Shown: piece after piece, positions 26,271 to 35,301 of the stretch
Layout of the letters: each line of letters starts with the position of its first letter
How positions within the stretch are numbered: position 1 is the stretch's first letter
Origin: Butyrivibrio fibrisolvens 16/4
Lineage (GTDB): Bacteria; Bacillota; Clostridia; Lachnospirales; Lachnospiraceae
Direction of reading: 5' to 3'
DNA length: 56,342 nucleotides
Assembly (NCBI GenBank): GCA_000209815.1
Contig: FP929036.1
Span: 1,586,513 to 1,642,854 of the forward strand
The notes under the pieces: model-generated
What the model was told of the DNA's origin: nothing
Seen by the model: the letters and a program-made list of their open reading frames with translations, nothing else
Databases searched by the model: none
Program-made: the position numbers and the translations under genes

Positions 26271-27947
26271 TTGAAAAAGAAAACTGAAAAGCCAGCTGAA
26301 AGGCTGAAGATTATTCCACTTGGTGGTCTTGAGCAAATCGGCATGAATATTACTGCTTTCGAGTATGGAGACAGTATTATTGTTGTGGATTGCGGACTTT
26401 CATTTCCTGAGGATGATATGTTGGGCGTGGATCTGGTTATTCCAGATATATCATATCTGAAAGACAATCAGGATAAACTCAAGGGATTCTTTATTACTCA
26501 TGGTCACGAGGACCATATTGGCGCTATTCCTTATGTTTTTAAGGATTTAAACGTATGCCCAATTTATTCAACAAAGCTAACCAATGGTCTTATCGAGCAT
26601 AAGTTAGAAGAGCACAAGATGCTCACTAAGGTAAAGCGTAAGGTTGTAAAATATGGTACACATATTAATGCAGGAGATTTTAGAGTAGAGTTCATTCGTA
26701 CGAATCACTCTATTCAGGATGCGGCAGCGCTCGCCATTTATTCACCTGCTGGTATCGTTGTTCATACAGGCGACTTTAAGGTTGATTACACACCAGTTTA
26801 TGGTGATCCTATCGACCTACAGCGACTTGGTGAAATAGGCAAGAAGGGTGTTCTTGCTCTTATGTGCGATTCTACAAACGCAGAGCGTCCAGGCTTTACT
26901 GCCTCAGAAAAGACAGTAGGTAAGACTATTGATTCTATTTTTGCTGATAATACAACTAGCCGTATTATCATTGCTACATTTGCGTCAAATGTAGACCGCG
27001 TTCAGCAGATTATTAATTCTGCTGATAAATATGGACGTAAGGTTTGTGTGGAAGGTCGTTCTATGGTTAATACCATTGATACAGCTCAAAAGCTTGGCTA
27101 TCTTCACATTCCGGACAATACACTTATTGATATCGAATCATTAAAGGCATACCCAGATGAGAAGATTGTTCTTGTTACAACAGGTTCTCAGGGCGAGTCT
27201 ATGGCAGCACTTTCCAGAATGGCTAATGGTACTCACAAAAAGGTACAGATTAAGCCTGGCGATATGATTGTATTTTCATCTCATCCAATTCCTGGAAATG
27301 AGAAGGCTGTTTCAAATGTTATTAATGATTTGACAATGCGTGGTGCTCAGATTGTTATGCAGGATGTTCACGTATCTGGACATGCTTGTGCTGAGGAGAT
27401 TAAGCTTATTTATTCCCTTGTTCGCCCTCAGTTTGCAATTCCAGTTCATGGAGAGTTCAAGCATCTTACAGCTCAGGCTAGAATTGCCGAGTCACTTGGA
27501 TGGGATCACGACCACATCAAAATCATTCGTTCAGGTGATGTTTTAGAGCTTGGAGACAATTACTCTAAGATTGCAGGACATGTTCACACTGGTGCTATTA
27601 TGGTTGATGGTATCGGTGTCGGTGATGTTGGCAATATCGTACTTCGTGATAGACAGAAGCTTGCAGAAGATGGAATTATTATCGTAGTTCTTACTTTGGA
27701 TAGTGCTTCTGGAACAGTTCTTGCTGGACCTGATATTGTATCACGTGGTTTCGTATATGTTAGAGATTCTGAGGATCTTATGGACAGTGCCAGAGCGGTA
27801 CTTTCTGATACTGTGGAGGTTCTTCAGGAAAAGAATATTACAGATTGGAACAAGATTAAATCAGATATCAGGGATAACCTTTCTGATTTTGTATGGCACG
27901 AGACACAGAGACGTCCTATGATTATTCCAATCATAATGGAAGTATAA
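26271..27947 (+). CDS. rnjA: Ribonuclease J
   Basis: A 558-residue metallo-beta-lactamase / beta-CASP nuclease. The metal motif HGHEDHIGAIPY lies near residue 75, HTGDFKVD near 165, and the beta-CASP part includes GSQGESMAALSRM, HVSGHACAEEIKL and PVHGEFKHL. A C-terminal dimer domain ends the protein. RNase J acts as endonuclease and 5'-3' exonuclease in mRNA decay and rRNA maturation. The start is TTG, fixed by AGGAGG nine bases upstream; the N-terminus is Lys-rich. It occupies the place that mltG has between yrzB and yrrM in B. subtilis. Whether it is rnjA or rnjB cannot be decided here. Confidence 0.92.
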   Translation: MKKKTEKPAERLKIIPLGGLEQIGMNITAFEYGDSIIVVDCGLSFPEDDMLGVDLVIPDISYLKDNQDKLKGFFITHGHEDHIGAIPYVFKDLNVCPIYSTKLTNGLIEHKLEEHKMLTKVKRKVVKYGTHINAGDFRVEFIRTNHSIQDAAALAIYSPAGIVVHTGDFKVDYTPVYGDPIDLQRLGEIGKKGVLALMCDSTNAERPGFTASEKTVGKTIDSIFADNTTSRIIIATFASNVDRVQQIINSADKYGRKVCVEGRSMVNTIDTAQKLGYLHIPDNTLIDIESLKAYPDEKIVLVTTGSQGESMAALSRMANGTHKKVQIKPGDMIVFSSHPIPGNEKAVSNVINDLTMRGAQIVMQDVHVSGHACAEEIKLIYSLVRPQFAIPVHGEFKHLTAQARIAESLGWDHDHIKIIRSGDVLELGDNYSKIAGHVHTGAIMVDGIGVGDVGNIVLRDRQKLAEDGIIIVVLTLDSASGTVLAGPDIVSRGFVYVRDSEDLMDSARAVLSDTVEVLQEKNITDWNKIKSDIRDNLSDFVWHETQRRPMIIPIIMEV

Positions 27948-27948
27948 A

Positions 27949-28596
27949 ATGATAGTTGACGAGAGATATACTACTTATCTGAATAGCCTTTATCCGGAGC
28001 TTAGCCCTGTGTTAAAGGACATTCAGAAGGAAGCTTTAGAAAATTTTGTGCCTATCATCAGAACTGAGACTGTTAATTTACTACAGCTTCTTGTTAGGAT
28101 GAATAGACCAAAACGTATCTTGGAAGTAGGGGCTGCAGTTGGTTTTTCTGCAAATGTTATTGCGGAGGCAGCTGGTGATGATTGTGTTATTACAACCATC
28201 GAAAATTACGAGCCTCGAATTCCTATCGCAAATGCGAATTTCAAAAGAACCGGAAGAGATAACCAAATCACTTTGTTAGAAGGTGATGCTATGGATATAC
28301 TTCCTACCTTGGAAGGTCCTTTTGATTTTATATTTATGGATGCAGCAAAAGGTCAGTACATTAATTTCTGGCCTGAAATAAAAAGGCTTATTGCTGATGA
28401 TGGCATTATTGTTACTGATAATGTATTACAGGATGGGGATATTATTGAGTCCAGGTACGCAATTACAAGACGTAATCGTACCATTCATAAGCGAATGAGA
28501 GATTATCTCTATGAGCTGACTCACGATGAAGGTTTTACTACTACGATTCTTCCTTTGGGAGATGGCGTTAGTATCAGCGTGAAAGGAAAGAAATGA
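27949..28596 (+). CDS. trmR: tRNA 5-hydroxyuridine methyltransferase
   Basis: 215 residues, class I O-methyltransferase of the YrrM group. The SAM loop is ILEVGAAVGFSANVI near residue 56, and DFIFMDAAKGQY near residue 125 carries the catechol-O-methyltransferase-like metal Asp. DNVLQDGDI follows. In B. subtilis, TrmR methylates 5-hydroxyuridine-34 to 5-methoxyuridine. The gene starts one base after rnj and overlaps trhP by four bases; the neighbouring hydroxylase makes its substrate. The family contains other small-molecule methyltransferases, but the neighbourhood supports the tRNA role. Confidence 0.85.
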   Translation: MIVDERYTTYLNSLYPELSPVLKDIQKEALENFVPIIRTETVNLLQLLVRMNRPKRILEVGAAVGFSANVIAEAAGDDCVITTIENYEPRIPIANANFKRTGRDNQITLLEGDAMDILPTLEGPFDFIFMDAAKGQYINFWPEIKRLIADDGIIVTDNVLQDGDIIESRYAITRRNRTIHKRMRDYLYELTHDEGFTTTILPLGDGVSISVKGKK

Positions 28597-29819
28597 GAGA
28601 AACAGAATTATTAGTTCCTGCAAGCAGTCTTGAGGTACTTAAGGTTGCTGTTATTTATGGAGCAGATGCAGTTTACATTGGTGGTGAGGTTTATGGTCTT
28701 CGTGCAAAGGCTAAGAACTTCTCAAAAGAGGATATGATTGAGGGCATTAAGTTTGCTCACGCCCATGGTGTTAAGGTTTATGTTACAGCAAATATTCTTG
28801 CTCATAACGAAGACCTTGCTGGAGTTAGAGAGTATTTTGAAGAGCTTAAGGAAATTGGTCCTGATGCACTTATTATTGCTGATCCTGCAGTATTTATGCT
28901 TGCGAAAGAGATTTGCCCAAATATTGAGCGTCACGTTAGTACTCAGGCTAATAATACAAATTATGGCACATACAAATTCTGGTATGATCTTGGGGCTACA
29001 AGAGTAGTTTCAGCCAGAGAGCTTTCTCTTAAAGAGATTAAAGAAATTAGAGCAAATATTCCTGATGATTTAGAAATTGAAACATTCATTCATGGTGCAA
29101 TGTGTATTTCTTACTCAGGCCGTTGCCTTCTTTCAAATTACTTTACCGGAAGAGATGCAAACCACGGAGAGTGTACACACCCTTGCCGTTGGAAGTATGC
29201 TGTTGTTGAGGAGCAGCGTCCAGGCGAATATCTTCCTGTAGAGGAAAATGAGAGAGGTACATACATCTTCAATTCAAAGGATCTTTGCATGATTGAGCAT
29301 GTTCCTGATTTATTAGATTCTGGTATCGACAGCTTCAAAATCGAAGGTCGTATGAAAACAGCTCTTTATGTTGCTACTGTAGCACGTACTTATCGCAAGG
29401 CTATTGATGATTGCAAGGAATCAGAGGAAAAATATCTTGCTAATTTAGATTGGTACAAGGAGCAGATTGCAGCTTGCACATATAGACAGTTTACAACTGG
29501 ATTCTTCTATGGCAAACCATCTGAAGAATCACAGATTTATGATAATAATACATACAATATCGGTTATACCTATTTGGGTATCTGCGGCGCTGCTGATAAT
29601 CAGGGATACTTTGAGATTGAGCAGAGAAATAAATTTTCAGTAGGCGAAACTATTGAAATTATGAAGCCAAACGGAGATAATGTAGAAGTGGAAGTACTAG
29701 GAATTAAGAATGAGGAAGGTGAGGATATGGAGAGTTGTCCACATCCAAAACAGAAGCTTTTCATTAAGCTTAGCGTTACACCTGATGAGTTCGATCTTCT
29801 TAGACGAAAAGAAGCATAA
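28593..29819 (+). CDS. trhP: U32-family tRNA uridine-34 hydroxylase
   Basis: 408 residues of the U32 peptidase-like family, YegQ/YrrO group. ELLVPASSLEVLKVAVIYGA opens the TIM-barrel-like domain. HGAMCISYSGRCLLS near residue 168 and GECTHPCRWKY near 190 carry the cluster-type cysteines, and FKIEGRMK is typical of the U32 core. TrhP makes 5-hydroxyuridine at tRNA position 34 in a prephenate-dependent reaction; trmR, overlapping upstream by four bases, methylates it. B. subtilis has two such genes in tandem, but here there is only one. Chorismate synthase lies two genes downstream, a suggestive link to prephenate supply. Confidence 0.88.
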   Translation: MRETELLVPASSLEVLKVAVIYGADAVYIGGEVYGLRAKAKNFSKEDMIEGIKFAHAHGVKVYVTANILAHNEDLAGVREYFEELKEIGPDALIIADPAVFMLAKEICPNIERHVSTQANNTNYGTYKFWYDLGATRVVSARELSLKEIKEIRANIPDDLEIETFIHGAMCISYSGRCLLSNYFTGRDANHGECTHPCRWKYAVVEEQRPGEYLPVEENERGTYIFNSKDLCMIEHVPDLLDSGIDSFKIEGRMKTALYVATVARTYRKAIDDCKESEEKYLANLDWYKEQIAACTYRQFTTGFFYGKPSEESQIYDNNTYNIGYTYLGICGAADNQGYFEIEQRNKFSVGETIEIMKPNGDNVEVEVLGIKNEEGEDMESCPHPKQKLFIKLSVTPDEFDLLRRKEA

Positions 29820-29839
29820 ATTATTACGAGGAGAATACA

Positions 29840-30892
29840 ATGGCAGAAAAATATGTTGCTTATGTGGGTACTTACACTCATGAAACAAGCGTCGGTATCT
29901 ATGTATATGATGTTAATCCTGACACAGGAGTTCTTACAGAGCAGAGCGTTGCTCCAATCAACAATCCTTCAGATATTATGAATTCAAAGGATGGCAAGTT
30001 CCTTTATTCAATAGCTGATGAAGGTGTTGCAGCCTTCAAAATTCTTGAGAATGGTGATCTTGAGAAGATGAATCAGGAATGGGTTGGCGGTATGCGTGGC
30101 TGCAATCTTTGCGTTGATTCTCAGAACAGATATTTATTTGTAGCTGGCTATCACGATGGTCGTGTTACTATGATGAAGCTTAATGAGGATGGAAGCATCG
30201 GTGGTATTGCTGATGGTATTTTCCACCAGGGTATTGGTAAGTCAGTAGCAGACAGACCTTTATATCCACATGTTACCTGCGTAGAGCTTACTCCAGATGA
30301 GAAGTATCTTTGTGCAGTAGAGAATGGTCTTCATCAGATCAAAATCTACGAGGTAGATTACGAGGCTGGTAAGCTTCACCTTGCAGATATTATCAGATGT
30401 CCAATGGGTTCAGCTCCACTTAAGATGAAGTTTTCTCACGATGGACAGTACGCATATGTTGTTACAGAGATGTCAAACGAGATTTTAGTTTATGATTATC
30501 ACATTATCGGGGATCGTCCAGATTTCGAAAACATCCAGACAGTTTCACTTCTTGTAGGCGTAGATGAAGAAATCTCTACAGGAACAAATATTAAATTTGG
30601 TGATGATGATAAGTTCTTATATGCAAGCGTTGATGGTCTTAATGCTGTATGTATGTACAAGAGAAATCCAAAGTCTGGTAAGATTGAATATTTCTCACAC
30701 AACTTTATAAGTGGTGATTATCCAAAGAGTTTTGCAGTATTACCTAAGGATAAATATTTTGTTTCTCTTAACCACGACACAAACGAAATTCGTAGCTTTA
30801 TAATCGATAAAAAGGAAGGTCATTCTTTGATGCAGAATCCACCTATTAAGATTGCAAAGCCAAACAGTATTGTTGTTGTGAAGATTAAATAG
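29840..30892 (+). CDS. Lactonase family protein (YkgB-type seven-bladed propeller)
   Basis: 350 residues in beta-propeller repeats: YVGTYTHETSVGIYVYDVNP at the start, then recurring blades such as MNSKDGKFLYSIADEGVAAF, LTPDEKYLCAVENGLHQIKI and FSHDGQYAYVVTEMSNEI. This fits PF10282, which includes 6-phosphogluconolactonases (Pgl type) and muconate-lactonising relatives. It could serve the oxidative pentose phosphate path, but no zwf or gnd is in the window, so the substrate is open. GAGGAG precedes the ATG. It ends one codon before a terminator. Confidence 0.8.
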   Translation: MAEKYVAYVGTYTHETSVGIYVYDVNPDTGVLTEQSVAPINNPSDIMNSKDGKFLYSIADEGVAAFKILENGDLEKMNQEWVGGMRGCNLCVDSQNRYLFVAGYHDGRVTMMKLNEDGSIGGIADGIFHQGIGKSVADRPLYPHVTCVELTPDEKYLCAVENGLHQIKIYEVDYEAGKLHLADIIRCPMGSAPLKMKFSHDGQYAYVVTEMSNEILVYDYHIIGDRPDFENIQTVSLLVGVDEEISTGTNIKFGDDDKFLYASVDGLNAVCMYKRNPKSGKIEYFSHNFISGDYPKSFAVLPKDKYFVSLNHDTNEIRSFIIDKKEGHSLMQNPPIKIAKPNSIVVVKIK

Positions 30893-30902
30893 TTGATTTT
30901 TC

Positions 30903-30930
30903 AGGGGCTGTTAAGCACAGCCCCTTTCTT
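30903..30930 (+). terminator. Terminator after the lactonase gene
   Basis: AGGGGCTGT (30903-30911), loop TAAGC and ACAGCCCCT (30917-30925) form a 9-base GC-rich stem followed by TTCTT. It separates the trhP-lactonase transcript from aroC. Confidence 0.8.
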
Positions 30931-30949
30931 ACTACATAGGAGGGCATAT

Positions 30950-32044
30950 ATGGCAGGTTCAACATTTGGCAATAGAATTTCAATTACTACCTGGGGTGAG
31001 TCTCATGGCGCAGCTCTTGGTGTTGTAATAGATGGTTTCCCAGCAGGGCTGAGACTATGCGAGACTGATATTCAGATGTATCTGGATAGAAGAAAGCCAG
31101 GGCAGTCTAAATTTACTACAGCCCGTGCCGAAGGAGATGAGGTTGAGATTCTTTCTGGTGTGTTTGAAGGCTATACTACAGGCACTCCTATATCTCTAAT
31201 GGTTAGAAACAAGGATCAGCATTCAAAGGACTATGGAAATATTGCAAATACATTCCGTCCAGGTCATGCTGATTATGGCTTTATAGAAAAATTCGGTAGA
31301 AGAGATTATCGTGGAGGCGGACGTTCATCTGGACGCGAGACTATTGGTAGAGTTGCGGCAGGTGCAATTTGTGCCAAGCTTCTTAGAGAGCTTGGTATCG
31401 AGGTGTTCGCATATACGAAATCTATTAGTGATATAGCTATTTCCGATTTCGAACTTGGAGAGAGGGATAATAATCCTCTTGCTATGCCAGATTCAAAGGC
31501 TGCAAAAGAAGCAGAGGAATTCTTAGAGGCTTGCATCTTAAACCAGGATAGCGCAGGTGGAGTGATTGAATGTGTTATTTCAGGTGTTCCTGCTGGAATA
31601 GGTGATCCTGTTTTTGATAAGCTTGATGCTAAGCTTGCTCAGGCGGTTGTTTCTATAGGTGCTGTAAAGGGCGTGGAGATTGGCGATGGTTTTGCTGCTG
31701 CTAAAAATGTAGGCAGTCTTAACAATGATGAATTTGAAATAGAAGATGGCAAGATTGTAAAGTCTACCAATCACAGTGGAGGTATTCTTGGCGGTATTTC
31801 AGATGGAGATGATATTATTTTAAGAGCTGCTATAAAGCCTACTCCATCTATTTCAAAAAAGCAGTACACAGTTAATGAGGCTGGAGAGGAAGTAGAGATT
31901 GAAATTCACGGCCGTCACGACCCAATCATTGTTCCGCGAGCCGTTGTTGTTGTAGAAGCTATGTGTGCTATCACAGTTTGTGATGCTATGCTTAGTCATA
32001 TGACTGATAGAGTTGATTATATTAAGGAGTTTTATAAGAATTGA
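30950..32044 (+). CDS. aroC: Chorismate synthase
   Basis: 364 residues. All three family signatures are present: GESHGAALGVVIDGFPAG near residue 15, GGGRSSGRETIGRVAAG near residue 122 and GRHDPIIVPRAVVV near residue 322. It converts EPSP to chorismate with reduced FMN as the last shikimate step. The start is ATG 30950, eight bases after AGGAGG; an upstream in-frame extension to 30893 crosses the terminator and is not used. Its TGA stop overlaps the TTG start of tgt. No other aro genes are in the window. Confidence 0.95.
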   Translation: MAGSTFGNRISITTWGESHGAALGVVIDGFPAGLRLCETDIQMYLDRRKPGQSKFTTARAEGDEVEILSGVFEGYTTGTPISLMVRNKDQHSKDYGNIANTFRPGHADYGFIEKFGRRDYRGGGRSSGRETIGRVAAGAICAKLLRELGIEVFAYTKSISDIAISDFELGERDNNPLAMPDSKAAKEAEEFLEACILNQDSAGGVIECVISGVPAGIGDPVFDKLDAKLAQAVVSIGAVKGVEIGDGFAAAKNVGSLNNDEFEIEDGKIVKSTNHSGGILGGISDGDDIILRAAIKPTPSISKKQYTVNEAGEEVEIEIHGRHDPIIVPRAVVVVEAMCAITVCDAMLSHMTDRVDYIKEFYKN

Positions 32045-33177
32045 AGTACGAGTTATTAAAAACTGAAGGAAGGGCAAAAAGGGGACGTTTTCATACTGTA
32101 CATGGTGTTATCGAGACACCAGTATTTATGAATGTTGGAACAGTTGCAGCTATTAAGGGTGCTGTTTCTACAGATGATTTACGTGCGATTAAATGTCAGG
32201 TAGAGCTTTCTAATACTTATCATCTTCATGTTCGTACAGGTGATAAGACTATCAAGGAGCTTGGAGGTCTTCACAAATTCATGAATTGGGACAGACCTAT
32301 TCTTACTGATTCGGGTGGGTTCCAGGTATTTTCATTAGCTGGAATCAGAAAAATCAAAGAAGAGGGTGTTACCTTCAATTCCCATATCGATGGTAGAAAG
32401 ATTTTCATGGGTCCTGAAGAATCTATGCAGATTCAGTCCAACCTTGGCTCTACTATAGCTATGGCATTTGATGAGTGTCCTCCTGCACTTGCAGAACGTA
32501 AATACGTTGAAGATTCTGTTGCCAGAACTACCAGATGGCTTCACAGATGTAAGGAAGAGATGGCTCGTCTAAATGGTTTAGATGACACTATCAATAAGGA
32601 ACAGCTTTTATTCGGTATTAATCAGGGTGCTATTTATAATGACATTAGAATTGAGCATGCAAAGATTATTTCAGAGCTTGATTTACCTGGATATGCTGTT
32701 GGCGGTCTTGCTGTAGGCGAGAGTCACGAGCAGATGTACGATGTTTTGGATAATGTTGTTCCATATTTACCACAGAACAAGCCTACATATCTTATGGGCG
32801 TGGGTACTCCAGCTAACATTCTTGAGGCAGTAGATAGAGGTGTAGATTTCTTTGACTGCGTTTATCCTAGCCGTAATGGTCGTCACGGTCACGTATATAC
32901 AAATCATGGAAAGCTTAACCTTTTCAATCAAAAGTTTGAAAAAGATATGCGTCCAATAGAAGAAGGCTGCGGATGCCCTACATGTAAGAGTTATTCTAGA
33001 GCTTATGTACGTCACCTTCTTAAAGCAAAGGAAATGCTTGGCATGAGACTTTGTGTATTACATAATCTTTATTTCTATAACACTATGATGGAAGAAATAA
33101 GAGCTGCTCTTGATGCAGGTGAATTTGCTGCTTACAAAAAACGCAAATTAGAATCTATGGAGAGCGGCGAAGAGTAA
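32041..33177 (+). CDS. tgt: tRNA-guanine (queuine) transglycosylase
   Basis: 378 residues. ILTDSGGFQVFSLAGIRKI near residue 88 holds the substrate-binding Asp, and MGVGTPANILEAVDRGVDFF leads to DCVYPSRNGRHGHVY with the catalytic Asp. Zinc is held by CGCPTCKSYSRAYVRHL and a later His. It swaps guanine-34 for preQ1 or queuine in tRNAs for Asn, Asp, His and Tyr. The start is TTG at 32041, overlapping the aroC stop, with AAGGAG eleven bases upstream. queA is not adjacent, unlike in many bacteria; yajC follows as usual. Confidence 0.95.
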   Translation: MKYELLKTEGRAKRGRFHTVHGVIETPVFMNVGTVAAIKGAVSTDDLRAIKCQVELSNTYHLHVRTGDKTIKELGGLHKFMNWDRPILTDSGGFQVFSLAGIRKIKEEGVTFNSHIDGRKIFMGPEESMQIQSNLGSTIAMAFDECPPALAERKYVEDSVARTTRWLHRCKEEMARLNGLDDTINKEQLLFGINQGAIYNDIRIEHAKIISELDLPGYAVGGLAVGESHEQMYDVLDNVVPYLPQNKPTYLMGVGTPANILEAVDRGVDFFDCVYPSRNGRHGHVYTNHGKLNLFNQKFEKDMRPIEEGCGCPTCKSYSRAYVRHLLKAKEMLGMRLCVLHNLYFYNTMMEEIRAALDAGEFAAYKKRKLESMESGEE

Positions 33178-33281
33178 TATTAATTTTTTATTAATTAGAG
33201 GTTAATACTTGCCTTAAATTAAATTATTTTATACAATTAGTTTCAGTGATTTGGCTTTTAGCCTAGTAGGAGGATAATTAG

Positions 33282-33587
33282 ATGAATAGTTCAATTAGCT
33301 TAATTATTTGGGTTGTAGTACTTTTTGTATTCATGTATTTCTTCATGATTCGCCCACAGCAGAAGGAGCAGAAGGAAAAGACAGCTATGATGTCTTCACT
33401 TGCAATTGGCGATACAGTACTTACAACAAGTGGTTTTTATGGTGTTATTATTGCTATTCCTGATGATTCTACAGTTATCGTAGAGTTTGGAAGCAACAAG
33501 AATTGCCGTATTCCAATGACAAAGAATGCTATTGCACAGGTTGAGAAGCCTGAAGATGCAGTTAAAGCTGAAAAAGAATCTAAGTAA
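33282..33587 (+). CDS. yajC: Preprotein translocase subunit YajC
   Basis: 101 residues. One N-terminal transmembrane helix (residues 4-23) runs directly into FMIRPQQKEQKEK, the YajC signature. A soluble beta domain follows (IGDTVLTTSGFYGVI and VIVEFGSNKNCRIPMTKNAI), with a charged tail. It assists SecYEG-SecDF; secD/secF are not in the window. The ATG follows TAGGAGG by eight bases. A small GGCT/AGCC hairpin lies just before that site. Confidence 0.93.
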   Translation: MNSSISLIIWVVVLFVFMYFFMIRPQQKEQKEKTAMMSSLAIGDTVLTTSGFYGVIIAIPDDSTVIVEFGSNKNCRIPMTKNAIAQVEKPEDAVKAEKESK

Positions 33588-33592
33588 AAATT

Positions 33593-33623
33593 AAGGATTT
33601 GGCGTTTGCCAAATCCTTTTTTA
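33593..33623 (+). terminator. Terminator between yajC and the CmpB-type gene
   Basis: AAGGATTTGGC (33593-33603), loop GTTT and GCCAAATCCTT (33608-33618) form a perfect 11-base stem followed by TTTT. An A-run on the left makes it usable by the convergent gene too. Confidence 0.88.
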
Positions 33624-33626
33624 TAA

Positions 33627-34485
33627 TCATTTCTTTCGTTTTCTTCCAAGAAATTCTGAACCCTTTTCCATCAGTGCTTTTGTGGAAGCTACAGGATGGG
33701 TGAACTGCGCTATATGTCTAAGCTGTCCTCGTTGAGTTTCCGTTGCATTTAATATCCATTGCTTTACAGCCTCAGTAGAAAGCTGTTCTTTAATTTCGGC
33801 AAGTCGCTCCGCATTTAATTCTTTCTTTACAAAGGCTGCTTCCTTTTTATAGCTGCTTTTTCTAAACGAGCAATTTTTGCATCTTCTAAATTGGATTGAA
33901 GGGTTGCTACTCGTTCTGCCATTTGATTATTTATCTGTTCGTTTATTCTTTCAAATTCTTTTGCGAATGTGGTAAGAGCGGAAATTGTAAGGGCCATATC
34001 CATTCCAAAAAGGAACATGAAAAGTAAAGCCATAAGCTCGATTACTACAACAGGAATAAGAGCAATAAATTGAACTATTGGTGGAATAATAATTTGGGTT
34101 ACAATTATGCCTGCAAATCCAAAGCATATTGTAAATATGAGACAAACTCTGCCATTGATATTTAAAGGTAAATCAGAGTAATCCCACCATCTGGCGTGGA
34201 ATTTTTTTCTAACAAATAAGAAGTAGAGTACTCTAAGAAGAAAGAACCAATAGCACATCCTAGAAATATCATTAAATATGTTGGCTCTTTGGAATAATAA
34301 ATGGGTAAATCTACAAATAGAATCTGAGCTAGAGTGGCACCAACACCATAAAGTGGAATACAGGGGCCATATAGAAAGCCGCGATTTTCCCAAGCTTTTT
34401 CGTGGACTGTACAATAGAAGGTCTCATAAATCCAACCTAAGAAAGAATATATAATAAAGTAAACAAAATATCTGCATATAATCAT
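33627..34485 (-). CDS. CmpB-type putative ABC transporter permease (two frame breaks)
   Basis: About 286 residues when one A is restored in each of two runs on the coding strand, at plus-strand T runs 34202-34208 and 33844-33848. The N-terminal half (YFIIYSFLGWIYETFYC, RGFLYGPCIPLYGVGA, FLEYSTSYLLE) matches PF06541 membrane proteins. Between the breaks come ARWWDYSDLPLNINGR and two more helices. The C-terminal part is a charged coiled coil ending in Arg/Lys (LGRKRKK). No ATPase partner is nearby, and the permease name of this family is not experimentally founded. Neither break has support as biology; both fall in A/T runs. Confidence 0.72.
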
Positions 34486-34624
34486 AACAAAACCCTCCGT
34501 TTAATTAGTATAGAATATATGGCAAAAAAATAAAAGGATTAAGGCTGCGTTCATAATAATTTACGATTTTGATGATAAAATAATACTATCTATAAACATG
34601 TATTGGTTTAGGTGGTGATTATAG

Positions 34625-35191
34625 ATGTTAGGTATTAATTCTATGGGGCAAAATCAGATATACAACAGCCCATCTTTAGGTTTTTCTAACAAAAGTCCAT
34701 CTACTGCTGATTTAGCTAATAACGGATTATCAAGAACAGGCACATCAGCACTTGAAAAAGAACTTAAAGCTGAAGGAAAAAGTACCGATCTGGCGAAAAA
34801 CTATGCTTCAGAACGGGCTGCTAAAAGAGCTGGAGTCATTGAATGCGAGACATGTGCTTCCAGGAAATATCAGGATGGCAGCGACGAGCAGGTTTCATTT
34901 AAATCAGCACAGCATATATCACCTCAGGCAGCTGCTGCTAGAGTTAGAGGACATGAGCAGGAACATGTAAGCAATGCTTATGACAAGGCTAAGGAGGCTG
35001 GCGGAAAGGTTTTAAATGCAACGGTATCTATTCACACTGCAGTGTGCCCTGAGTGTGGAAGGACATATGTTTCAGGAGGAACAACACATACTCAGATAAG
35101 ATATCCAAATGAGGATAATCCTTATCAAAAGAATAGAAAAAAGGCGGATGGCGGCTTGCTTGCTGGTATGAACTTTGATGCAGGAGTTTAA
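34625..35191 (+). CDS. Small SprA-like putative zinc metalloprotease
   Basis: 188 residues of the SprA-related / CJM1_0395 family. The active-site motif GHEQEHVSNAYDKA gives HExxH with His110, Glu111 and His114. Two Cys pairs (CETC at 74-77, CPEC at 141-144) may bind metal or form bonds. The first 60 residues are Asn/Ser-rich and low in structure, and there is no signal peptide. GGTGGTGA lies six bases before the ATG. Substrate unknown. It stands alone, divergent from the CmpB-type gene and ahead of secG's own promoter. Confidence 0.7.
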   Translation: MLGINSMGQNQIYNSPSLGFSNKSPSTADLANNGLSRTGTSALEKELKAEGKSTDLAKNYASERAAKRAGVIECETCASRKYQDGSDEQVSFKSAQHISPQAAAARVRGHEQEHVSNAYDKAKEAGGKVLNATVSIHTAVCPECGRTYVSGGTTHTQIRYPNEDNPYQKNRKKADGGLLAGMNFDAGV

Positions 35192-35226
35192 TCACACCTT
35201 TTTTATACAAAAGTGAGTATAAACTC

Positions 35227-35255
35227 TTGAAAACAGCATATTCCTATGATATACT
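35227..35255 (+). promoter_or_regulatory. Promoter of the secG-rnr-smpB-maf operon
   Basis: TTGAAA (35227-35232), exactly 17 bases and TATACT (35250-35255) lie 46 bases before the secG ATG. A small imperfect GTTGCG/CGTAAC hairpin follows in the leader. Confidence 0.65.
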
Positions 35256-35301
35256 TCGATTGTTGCGTGAAGCGTAACACTTTCATTTTTAGGAGGAAAT
35301 T

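Noticed and set aside
30893-30949. Longer N-terminus for chorismate synthase
   Set aside because: The extension runs through the lactonase terminator hairpin and lacks a ribosome site; ATG 30950 has AGGAGG and gives the standard family start.
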